64,000 nucleotides of DNA from positions 310,001 to 374,000 of the forward strand of contig SAXG01000039.1 of assembly GCA_012932865.1 (NCBI GenBank), written 5' to 3'. The notes beneath the pieces are model-generated. The model worked only from the letters and a program-made list of their open reading frames with translations, was not told where the DNA came from and made no database searches. The DNA is from Amylostereum areolatum (taxonomy: Eukaryota > Basidiomycota > Agaricomycetes > Russulales > Stereaceae). The translations under genes and the position numbers were made by a program. This document shows, in pieces, positions 22,801 through 32,282 of the stretch (the stretch's first letter is position 1; every line of letters begins with the position of its first letter).

Positions 22801-24531
22801 CGTAGTTCCCGCTAACTAATATCCGAACGCAGTATTCGAGTACTATATCTCTCACCACATGACGAAGGCATTCGAGTCCATGTTCGGCGGTGTCACCTGT
22901 TTACCGGGTTGTTTCTCCATGTATCGCATCAAGGCGCCAAAAGGTTCGACAGGCTATTGGGTCCCCATTCTCGCCAACCCGGACATTGTGGAACACTATT
23001 CAGAGAACGTCGTCGATACCCTGCACAAAAAGAATCTTCCTGCTTCTGGGAGAGGATCGATACCTCACGACGCTCATGCTGAAGACGTTCCCGAAGCGCA
23101 AAAATGTGTTCTGCCCTTCGGCCGTGTGCAAGACTGTCGTCCCGGACACCTTCCGCATTCTCCTTTCACAACGTCGTCGCTGGATCAACTCGACCGTCCA
23201 TAACCTTTTTGAACTACTCCTCGTCCGCGACCTTTGTGGTACCTTCTGCTTCTCTATGCAGTTCGTCGTCGGTATGGAGTTGGCGGGTACTTTAGTGCTT
23301 CCAGCCGCTATTTCGTTCACCCTCTACCTCATCATCTCTGCCATCATCCCCGGAGGCACGAACGTCACCATTCCTCTCGTCCTCCTCGCCATCGTTCTGG
23401 GTCTCCCTGGTCTGCTTATCGTCATTACTACCCGCAAGATCTCATATGTCGGCTGGATGTTGGTCTACCTCCTTTCACTCCCCATTTGGAACGGTGTCCT
23501 CCCTGCGTACTCTTTCTGGCACTTCGACGACTTCTCGTGGGGTCAGACGCGTAAGGTTGCCGGCGACAAAGGTGGTGACCACGGAGACAAGGAAGGAGAG
23601 TTTGACTCGACGCATATCGTCATGAAGCGCTGGGCCGAGTTCGAGCGAGAGAGACGTTGGAAGAGCGGGACGCAGTCGCGCGATTCGGCATACTATGACC
23701 CCAAATCCAACTCACCTAAACGGTATGTATCATGCAGTCGTGCGCGAGATCGCCTGCTAACGCTATGCTCTGATGCATAGATACTCCCTGGTGTCAAACA
23801 CAGACACCGGTGCCACTCCCTCGGGTCACGATGGTGGAAGCACGTCGGATTCGCATGGCTACAACGCGAACAACATGCCTCGTTCACGTCATGACAGTAA
23901 TCAACTACTCAGCCTCCCAATGCCATTGGGCGTCAACCGCCCTCCAACCAGCGGCGGAGCGTCAGCGTCGTCGGTTGCTCGGTCCAGCGATGAGGTGTAC
24001 GGTTCCGACGCGTCGTCTGCTCACCAACGTCTCGTCTCTCCGACGTCTCCCGATTTCTACTCGAACGAAGACTCGGTTTACAGCCCCCAAGCGTCACCCG
24101 CATCCCGCTATGGTCACCAGAACTCTGTCGAAACGCAGTTCTCCCGCACGGCAGCGAACAGCAACGCGGTATTGCGACACGGGTCAGCATCGAACCAGTA
24201 CCCAGGCGAGACGCAGAACGTGTTCCCCACACCGCAGGCCGTGTTCTCGGACCACGTGGGCTACAGTACTGAGCCAGAGGAGTTATCTCCCTCCATGGCT
24301 ACCCCACCGTCTGCTGCATCACGAGCTTCCGGGCGTGGCATAAGCCTTTCCGACGCAGGACCCGTCCCAGGCCCCGATGGCGTTCGCCGCGTCGCGCGGC
24401 CGTCCGCTCGCAGACCAAGCTCGCAGACGCCGCAGCAAAACCGATACTCACGTACGTCGATGCACGGGGGGTTGCCACCGGGCGCCGCACCACCGAGCAC
24501 GAACAACTACGGTGGCGGGGGATACAGCTGA
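19858..24531 (+). CDS. Class IV chitin synthase (CHS3-type)
   Basis: Makes chitin from UDP-GlcNAc at the plasma membrane. The proline-rich cytosolic N-terminus (from [14 protein letters not shown]) carries [14 protein letters not shown] and [16 protein letters not shown], then [19 protein letters not shown] (TM) and [18 protein letters not shown], both class IV hallmarks, followed by [15 protein letters not shown]. Catalytic landmarks: [42 protein letters not shown] and [12 protein letters not shown] (Q-R-R-R-W), then a cluster of C-terminal membrane helices and a serine-rich tail ending YGGGGYS. Introns include 20632-20682 and 23723-23780. Four single-base insertions (near 22268, 22410, 22603 and 23038) break this otherwise perfect catalytic frame; see findings. 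The second exon junction near 20300-20365 is uncertain. Confidence 0.9.
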
Positions 24532-25429
24532 ACGGCGGATCTTCGCCGACTGCTTGCTCGTGGTAATGCGCACGGACATGACATTTTCGCTGTACGATGT
24601 TTTGTTTGCACTTTCAATCCATGGACAATATCTCTCTTTTCCTTGCCGTTGACTCCTATCGACTCTCGCGACTAATGTCCCACCGACGATCTTCACGTCT
24701 TATACATAGTTTCCTTCTTCACATCCGCTTCTACCCTTTCTTCTGGATGGTCTGCACGCATTAATAGACTTTTCAGATATGGACGCCGATCGCTACACTT
24801 ACGATCCCCCCTGGCTTTTTTCTACGTTCTTTCCCTTGTCTGGTTCTGTTCCTTGGGGGTGGTGGGGTGGGTTGCACCTACGCGGTGGGGGACACTGAGG
24901 AACCGTTTAGTGACCAAATAGCGCCCCTTCCGTCTATCATTACGTTCCAGCTCGCTAACGTTGATGTGACCCGGCTTTTTGCAGAAGTTGCTACGCCGGT
25001 TCTTGACGCTCTCGAATAGGCGCATACAATATGATCCCTTCTACGCGATCGTCGAGTTGGAGGCCTCGAGCGTATTACTGGACATCTGAGTCTATCACAC
25101 GTTTTCTTTTTTGGGTTCATTGTCGTGTAAGTTTTGTGGGTCTTGCTTCGCACACAAATATTGGCTCAGATACGGACCTGCTGATCAGTACCCATGCATG
25201 TCGAGCCTGATACCACAAAGGTTCAAACGCCCACTGGCAAGTTGCAAGTTGCAAGTTGCCTCGCCAATGAGTTCACTTCGCGGCCCGAGGGCGCTCCGGA
25301 CAACCTTCTGAATTCGAGCCTCCGGTTGTGTCTGACGCGTCTTGCCCCAACCCTTCACGTCTCTTCCACACATCTCCTGTATAGTAGCCACCGGCGCGTT
25401 TCTGTTCAGAATACGTCTCCGGGACTATC
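24532..25429. other. intergenic: chitin synthase 3' UTR and ALG9 promoter
   Basis: No gene recognised. A small tandem CAAGTTG x3 lies at about 25236-25258 within the ALG9 upstream region. Confidence 0.5.
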
Positions 25430-27887
25430 ATGGCCAACACTCAAACGCTCCGTTTTCGTCGTCCGATAAAAGAAGGGGAGAACGAGTTCGCCCCCACCCC
25501 TCCCAAGCTTAGACATACGGGTATTCTCCAAGACCAACTTCGGAGGTGCGTGACACTGTGTACCGCAACCATTCAGGGCGCTGAGAAGGGATGGTATAGG
25601 GCCGCGAAACCGCCGTGGACGCCCAGTTTTTCGACGGCGGTGAAGATTCTGCTCCTCGTCCGTGTCAGCGCCGCGATGTACTCGAATATACAGGACTGTG
25701 ATGAAGGTGCGTGGCAAAGCACGGAATCATGCGCGCTGTGACCGATCTATTATCTAGTGTTCAACTTTTGGGAACCTCTACACTACCTCGACAGAGGGTA
25801 TGGTTTCCAGACGTGGGAGACCTCGCCGGTGTACGCCATCCGGAGCTGGGCATATCTTCTGCTGCATTACCTCCCTGTGAAATTCCTCGATTGGACCATC
25901 CGTGAAAATAGCAAGGTGCGTGTGCTCCCTGTCGTCCGCTGTCCGACAACAAAGTTGAAACTCGAGCGAAGCGTGCGGCGTTCTTCTCTGTGCGCATATT
26001 CCTCGCCGTGATCTGCTCGCTCTGCGAGGCGAAGCTCTACGACACTGTCAAGGCCAAAATCAACAACCGTGTCGCGAGGTACATGTTGTTTATGCTGGCC
26101 GCCAGTGCGGGCATGTGGAACGCGTCCACCGGTGAGCCTACACGCTGCTTTTGTATGACTGTCACCGACGAAGCAACAGCTTTCTTACCGTCCACATTCG
26201 CTATGTACGCGACCACATTGGCGTGCTCGTACGCGTTTATTCCTCCGGCGAGCCGACTTGGACAGCGTACCCTTGCGGCGACTGTCTTGTTCGCCACGGG
26301 CGCGATCGTGGGCTGGCCCTTCGCCCTGGCTATCGCTACCCCGTTCGTTTTCGAGGAGTTGTTCCAGTTCGGCGGCGACCGCGTCCCCGCGAATGAAAAA
26401 CAGCGTTGGATGACCAGCCGCTGGACGCGCTTGTTCGCGGCCGGCGCGACGGCCAGCCTCGTCACTGTACGCTCTTTCCTTGCCATTGGCCGGTCTATCT
26501 CATGCTCATCTGTCTCGTAGATTCCAGTTGTCCTCATCGACTCGTATTTCTATGGACGGCCGGCCCTCGTGCCTTGGAACATCGTCAAGTACAACGTTTT
26601 CCCCGACGCCGCGCGTGGACCTGGCCTGTACGGCACGGAGCCGTGGTACTTTTACATCCTGAACCTCCTCCTCAACTTCAATATCCTCACGCCACTCGCG
26701 TTGATCTCTCTGCCTGCCCTCTTCGTGACCTACAAGTTCGACCGAAAGCGGTTGGGGACGAACCTGCTCTCTTCAGAAGAAGCTTCCCCTTTCACGCTCT
26801 TGGGGATGCGACTTCTCCCGTTGTACGTGTGGATGGGCATTCTCACACTGCAGGCGCACAAGGAGGAGCGCTTCATGTTTCCGGTGTATCCTTTGATTTG
26901 CTTCAATGCGGCGGTGACGACTTTCTTGGTCCGGGGATGGCTCGAGGTGGTGTATATCAAATCCACGCATTCGCCGTATCAGGTCAGTTCCACTCTCACT
27001 CGCATCTCGTACTATCGCTGAGCGCATGTACACGTCCAGGCCTCGAAATCGTCCATCTTCCGACTCTCGACCCTTGCCATCGTTGCGTTCGCCTCTGTCA
27101 TCTCGTTCGCGCGCATCGCGGCCCTGTGGAACTACTACCACACGCCGATGACGATCGCGTACCGCTTCGAGGGAGACGAGCTCCCGCTTCTGCTTAATGC
27201 GACAGGGTTGCTCTCTAAACCCCTCCCCCCGCCGGAGGTCCTGGCGCACAGAAAGGCGAACGGCCCAGACAAGAAGGAAGAAGACGACGAAGAGCGCATG
27301 GATCTCGGACCCATAAAGGAATTCGACCTCAGGTTGTGTTTGGGCAAGGAGTGGTACCGCTTCCCGGGACACTACCTCGTGCCCGACGGCATACGCGTCG
27401 ACTGGATCAAGAGCGAGTTCGATGGACAGCTGCCCGCGCACTTTAAGGAGACCAATGGGAGATGTGCGGTCGAGGGTCGCGGGGACGCGGAATGTCCCAT
27501 CTGGATTGAACGACTTGAACCAGGAAGAGCCCATGCACTATGTGAGCTTTTTTAGTCATGCAGTGGGGTGGGCGGTAACTGACGCTGTTTGCCCAGGTGG
27601 ACGTCGCGCAGTGCGACTACCTCATCGACCTCGACTTCCCGCAGCATCCCGCGATTTCCACGCACGAGCCGCGCTACGCCGTAGACGCGCAGACGTGGGA
27701 GCGCACGATATGCCTGTCCTTCCTGGACGCCGCCCACTCGCCGCTGCTCACGCGCACGCTCTGGTTCCCGGGACAAGCGTGGCAAGCCGGTAACGTGTAC
27801 GGAGACTACTGTCTTTTGAAGAACCGAGCGTCTGTGGAGGAGAAGGTGCGGAGGGTGAAGGAGAAAGTGGCGGGGTTGTCCAGCTGA
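25430..27887 (+). CDS. ALG9: ALG9 alpha-1,2-mannosyltransferase (GT22)
   Basis: ER multi-pass enzyme that adds two alpha-1,2 mannoses (the 7th and 9th) to the dolichol-linked N-glycan precursor, using dolichol-phosphate-mannose. Landmarks: QDCDEVFNFWEPLHYL, with the acidic luminal D-E motif split by the first intron, GYGFQTWETSPVYAIRSWAY, ICSLCEAKLYDTV, PVVLIDSYFYGRP, NVFPDAARGPGLYGTEPWYF and the GT22 signature LQAHKEERFMFPVYPLI. C-terminal: EFDLRLCLGKEWYRFPGHYL, DLNQEEPMHYVDVAQCDYL and DLDFPQHP. At least seven exons. The frame shifts +1 between 27440 and 27480 (after PAHFKETNG, before TRNVPSGLNDLNQEEP) with no plausible intron. It lies between chitin synthase and a tRNA-Leu, all plus strand. 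Confidence 0.92.
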
Positions 27888-27979
27888 AGGTCTCGAGGGC
27901 GGTAATTTATGGATGTATTCTCGTACTGATCCCTGAGTATGCGAGTGGCTGTAATAATTCAATGTGGAAGGGGATACAA

Positions 27980-28059
27980 GGCGAGATGGCCGAGCGGTCT
28001 AAGGCGCCAGACTAAGGATCTGGTCCGAAAGGGCGTGGGTTCGAATCCCACTCTCGTCA
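27980..28059 (+). tRNA. tRNA-Leu(AAG), second copy
   Basis: 80 nt, identical base for base to the minus-strand copy at 19371-19450: same acceptor stem, AAG anticodon, long variable arm and discriminator A. Both copies follow a CAA trinucleotide; the flanks otherwise differ. Confidence 0.95.
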
Positions 28060-28064
28060 ATAAC

Positions 28065-28068
28065 TTTT
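28065..28068 (+). terminator. RNA polymerase III terminator
   Basis: TTTT six nt past the discriminator base of the tRNA. Confidence 0.6.
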
Positions 28069-28490
28069 GATGCCGTGTACATTGCATTCTTTTTCTACTA
28101 CAAGTACACGGTACACCGTAGTATGTTAATGTACTTATACTATGTAGTAATGTACTGTTACACTGTAACTGTAAGTCTGTACAAGTTACACGTACAAGTT
28201 ACAAGTTTACAACTGTCAACAAGTCTAAAACTGAAAGACTCTAGTAGTCATTCCGACTCACTCGATGTCTACATCTAGTCAATAGCCTCAGGCCCGAAGG
28301 ACCACGGTCGCCCTCTGAAGTCAGACCTCGGTAACAGGTTTATTGTTCATGTGTGGAATGAGACGAGGCTGACGCTGCCGAGGATGTGTGCAGTCAAGTT
28401 GTGTTGGGGGGCCTGCAGAAGCGAAGTACATATAATGCGACAAGTTACTTGTTTAATTACACGACAGAGACAAAGGGCGCGAAAGCAAGC
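28069..28490. other. AT-rich, GTAC-rich stretch after the tRNA
   Basis: 28075-28230 is unusually AT-rich for this window and built from overlapping GTAC, GTTACA and ACAAGTT words (for example ACAAGTTACACGTACAAGTT), giving many small imperfect inverted and direct repeats. No gene seen. It may be a decayed mobile element next to a tRNA, but no coding remnant supports that. Confidence 0.35.
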
Positions 28491-29356
28491 CTACAGCAAC
28501 GACTCCCCGATGGTGAAATGGACGTGGTCTCCTTCTCCCAGTGTGAGGCGTACGGGCAGCCGTGGATCGATGCGAACGGGTGCGCTGGAGCCGACGTAAA
28601 AGTCACCGCGGCTGAAGTTGCGGATGGCGGCGGTCTCCTCCTCGGTGAGCGGACGGGGGCGCTTTTGTGGACGGAAGGTGGAGGTGGACGCGCCGGTGTA
28701 GGTGCCGTCGTACTGGTAGTATTGTTGGTGGGAGATGCTGGGAGAGGGGGAGTCGTAAGGCATGGGGAGAGGCGGGGGCGGGGGCGGGGGGAGGAAGGCG
28801 ACGCCGGGAGGGAAAAGAAGGAGCTACGCACGTCGAGGGGGTCTCAGGGGTGTGCATGGGGATGAAGGTCATCATGGAGGACACACCGGGTGTCTGCTGT
28901 TGGGTGTGGTCCATGGCGTCGGGGTCGGGGTAGGCGCAGGTGGCGCCGAGGCCGCGCTTTAGGCAGCTCTGCGCGCGTGCGGAGCGGGATCAGGGTCACG
29001 ACGAGGACGATGACGACGGGTGTTTGGAGTGGGTGCGTTTGATGATTATTTTTGTTCGCGTACCTGGCATGGGAGGACCTCGCTGCAGCGTGTCTTACCC
29101 GAGTGGCAGGCGGTGCAGGCGCGTCGAACGGCAGGAGCTTTGGCTGCGAGGGCAAAGAGTTAGAGGGGAAGACAAAGGAGTGCGGGGCGGGGAACAAAGA
29201 AAAGAAAAAAGGGAGGTACAAACGTTTACGAGAGGAGCCGTCGACGGAGAGGGCTTGTTGAGACTGAGGATCTTGCTGAAGGCCGGTCTGCTGAGGTTGG
29301 AGGTGTTGAGTGTCGACGGAGACGGCGTCGGCCGGATTATCGTCTAGAGCGGACAT
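28491..29356 (-). CDS. Zn(II)2Cys6 transcription factor, small
   Basis: Four exons: a first starting at 29356 (MSALDDNPADAVSVDTQ), then one carrying RRACTACHSGKTRCSEVLPC, then SCLKRGLGATCAYPDPD, and a last starting with ISHQQYYQYDG. The six cysteines C-x2-C-x6-C-x6-C-x2-C-x8-C form the binuclear zinc cluster of fungal C6 regulators; the fourth and fifth cysteines straddle an intron. The protein is only about 200 residues and lacks the large middle-homology region of most C6 factors. A short downstream motif (GDFYVGSSAPVRIDPRLPVR) is not recognised. Presumably nuclear; targets unknown. The third intron (within 28720-28815) is very G-rich on the plus strand. Confidence 0.8.
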
Positions 29357-29867
29357 GGGCGGCGGGGAACGGGCGGGGGAGGATCGGAGAGCGGCGTCCT
29401 GGAGGCGTTGCGGACGGCGAGGGGACGGCCTGCCCACGGCCAGCCGTCGTTTTAGCCTTTTCTCCCTCGGCGCAATCTGCTCACGTAAGCGGGTCCCTCT
29501 TTCTTCTCCTCACTCCCACCCTTCCAAGTTCCAACTGCGCTCTCCGTTCCGTGCATGTCGGGACGATTTCCCGAGCGACTTTCTTCCAAGACGGAATGTA
29601 GGAGGGAGGGCTTGTTTAGCGTGGAGAGAGCGTGAAAATTGAGGGAGATTGGATTTGGGACCAAGAATAAATGGGATTTAGGGACCGAAATTGGGGAGAA
29701 TGGCCGCTAGTTCGGGCCCTCGGAGGGGATTGTTCGGACCGGCGATTGGAAAGCCGATAGCCGGGGAGGGAGAGCAAAAGTCGGAAGTGATCAGACCAAG
29801 TGGACTCCGTCAAACTCGAGCGAACGCGAATATCGCATGCGAGCCGTCGCCCGTCGTCGTCCCAAGC
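29357..29867. other. shared upstream region of the C6 and bHLH genes
   Basis: Two regulators start divergently from this 511-bp stretch. Pyrimidine-rich segments lie near 29460-29550. No other gene seen. Confidence 0.5.
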
Positions 29868-30598
29868 ATGGCCCAGAATCCTCCGCCGCCGCCGCCTTTT
29901 CACGACTTTGACTTTTCATTCGACCTCAGTCCCTCCCACTCTCTCCCCGCCCCGCCCCCGCTTCCCTCCTCCGCAGGCCTCTTCTCCCCCTCAGAAACAA
30001 CCGATCTCCTCGGCTTTCTCGACAACTTCAGCTGGGAACTCGACGCAGATATCTTCGCCCCTCTCACAAATCATGATCCCAAGTCCAAACCCCCCCGTTC
30101 CCCCGCAACCCTTCACCCCTGCCCCCCTTCTCCCCCCCGACTCTCATCTCCCCCCGCTCACCACCCCCTCTCTCCCCTTCACCAACGGCTCTACCCCCAC
30201 ATCTTACCAACCCCAACCCCAACCTCCCCCCGCACCGGAGCCCACCTCCCCCACCTCCCCCGGTGGCTCCACCCTCCGAAACAAACCCCTGCTCTCCAGC
30301 CCCCCAAAAACGCCTGAACCACATCATGTCCGAGCAGAAGCGCCGCAACGCTATTCGCGAGGGCTACGCTCAACTCACCACCCTTCTCGCCCCCGCAGGC
30401 GCGCCCCCCGGCTCCGGCATGCCCACCCGCGGTCGACCCAAGGGCAGCGGCAGTCGGGGCAAGGGCCGCACCAAGGGCAAGAGCGGCGTTCTCTTCCGCG
30501 CGGTCGAGTACATCCATTGGCTCGACGAGGAGCTCAGCGCGCTTCAGGAGGAGGTCCTACGCGTCGAAGCTCTCGCGGGCGTGCGTGGTGGCCCCTAG
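29868..30598 (+). CDS. bHLH transcription factor
   Basis: The N-terminus (MAQNPPPPPPFHDFDFSF, ETTDLLGFLDNFSWELDAD) is an acidic/hydrophobic, probable activation segment. The C-terminus carries a bHLH: NHIMSEQKRRNAIREGYAQL (basic region with H..E..RR, helix 1), a loop with GRPKGSGSRGKGRTKGKSG, and LFRAVEYIHWLDEELSALQ (helix 2, running into a short leucine-zipper-like LQEEVLRVEAL). H/E/R spacing predicts E-box (CANNTG) binding. The two ends are in different frames. They join if about 160 nt of C-rich sequence (GT at about 30081, AG at about 30240) is spliced out, giving PPPPPPVAPPSETNP; a pair of +1 insertions in the C-runs is the alternative. Confidence 0.8.
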
Positions 30599-31030
30599 TG
30601 CCCGTTCGATTGTATCGTGAGTCGCTCGTGCACGTCCAGGAATGCGGATCTGACCGTCTTGAACTCACACAGCTGCTCCCTCCCCATCTCTCGACGTCTC
30701 GGAGTATACCCTTTACGTGTTTTTCTTCCATCCAGACCCCTCCACCGCGAATACCGACGTGAATCCTCGAGTATTGTTGTACATCTAACACCATACATTA
30801 CGCTTCCCCGTGTCCTCACTTATTCTGTAACTTTTTTCTCTGTATGTACCACAACCGCCATAAACATCTGACAAGTATCACATGTTTACGCCCACCGGCC
30901 ATCACCCGCTAACGCCCCAACCCAACATCTCAACATTCCTCCAGGCCATAAATGTAAAGATAGAAAGAACAGGACAAGTCGTCGGTACTTGCAGGATCGC
31001 AGCGCCCCGCACTGATGTCCCGCCATCTCC
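30599..31030. other. intergenic
   Basis: 3' UTR of the bHLH gene and promoter of the protease gene; pyrimidine-rich, no gene recognised. Confidence 0.5.
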
Positions 31031-31955
31031 ATGCCTCCGACCCCCACCCCGCCCGACTGGCCGATCCCCAAGCTCACGCTCCGCGTTGAGGACCTCGACC
31101 ACCCCGGCGCGAAGCTCTTCTTCGACTCCGTCGACCCCACGCGCGTCCTGCACGACGCCGTCGTCGCCGTCTTCACCTGGCTGTACATCACGCGCGCCAA
31201 CGCCCCCGACCAGTGCGTCTAATCTCTCCATCCACCTACGCACCCCACCCGGGCCACCCGCCCCATATCATGGACGCTTCCGTCGCCCCGACCGTTATGC
31301 AAACAAGCTTCACGGCCGCTGATTGGGTCGGCTTTCGTCGAGCAGTGTGGCCTCGATCGAACTCGTCCTGCGCCCGATGGACGGCGTCGCGCACTGCACC
31401 GGCACCCACACCGCGAAGGAGATCCACCTCTCCCTCCAACACGTCCTCAACTCCTCCGCCCGTGCCGCCGACGAGATTCGCGGCGTCCTCACCCACGAGA
31501 CCGTCCACTGTTTCCAGCACAACGCCAACGGCACCTGTCCGGGCGGCTTGATCGAGGGCATCGCCGGTGCGTCCCTCTCCGTCGGGACTGTTATTCTCAC
31601 ACTATGTTGCCAGCCCCAAATCGATTGACGTTCCTCCCTTCCCATCCATCCTCTCCTCGACGTCGCACGCGGTGGGTCGGCGGACGAAACAGACTACGTC
31701 CGTCTCCGCGCGGGCTTCGTCCCCCCGCACTGGACGCGCACCGGCGGCGCGCGCTGGGACGCGGGATACCAGACCACGGGCTACTTCCTCGGCTGGCTCG
31801 AGACGCGCTACGGCGACGGCACGGTCGCGGAGCTCAACGCCGCGCTCAAGGACGTCGATTGGGACGAGCGCGTGTTCAAGGGCGTTACCGGGCGCAAGGT
31901 CGGGAAGCTGTGGAGGATGTATTGCGAGGAGCTCGAGGGGGGAGTGGTTATTTAG
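31031..31955 (+). CDS. Basic secretory protein (BSP)-family metallopeptidase
   Basis: Three exons, 31031-31212, 31346-31566 and 31693-31955, total exactly 666 nt (221 residues). The first exon has LTLRVEDLDHPGAKLFFDSV; the active site is THETVHCFQHNANGTCPGG followed by LIEGIADYVRL, i.e. HExxH with the downstream E-G-I-A-D of this clan MA family ('peptidase of plants and bacteria'). The C-terminal WDAGYQTTGYFLGWLE and LNAALKDVDW also fit. Plant members are secreted and stress-induced; this one begins MPPTPTPPDWPIPKL with no signal peptide, so it is predicted intracellular or unconventionally exported. Role unknown. Confidence 0.88.
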
Positions 31956-32282
31956 ACTTCTGGAAGGATTGAGAGGCGGTATGTGCGTTTGTGGGTAGGT
32001 TGTGGATTACTGTAAGGCAAGTAGTATATAAACGAGACATGTACTGGACAAAACCCCTCCCTCCTCCCCCTCCCCTCGCTTTGCACGCACACGCCCAACG
32101 CCGGAGATCCGAAAAGACGTAACATAACAACCACATAAAGATGAACTGAAGGATAAGATACAGTCGCGATCCACGAACGGGTACAGTACACACACATATT
32201 TCCAGCCGAGGTTAGGTGGAACCCCCGCGCAAAGCAGAACGAAAGGAAAATAAAAACCGACCTCCTCCTGCCCCTTCCCCGT
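31956..32282. other. intergenic, convergent 3' ends
   Basis: 3' flanks of the BSP peptidase (+) and FCP1 (-). No gene seen. Confidence 0.5.

Noticed and set aside
22260..23045. Programmed +1 translational frameshifting in chitin synthase
   Set aside because: The four sites share no slippery codon or stop-codon context, and four consecutive programmed shifts in one gene is not credible.
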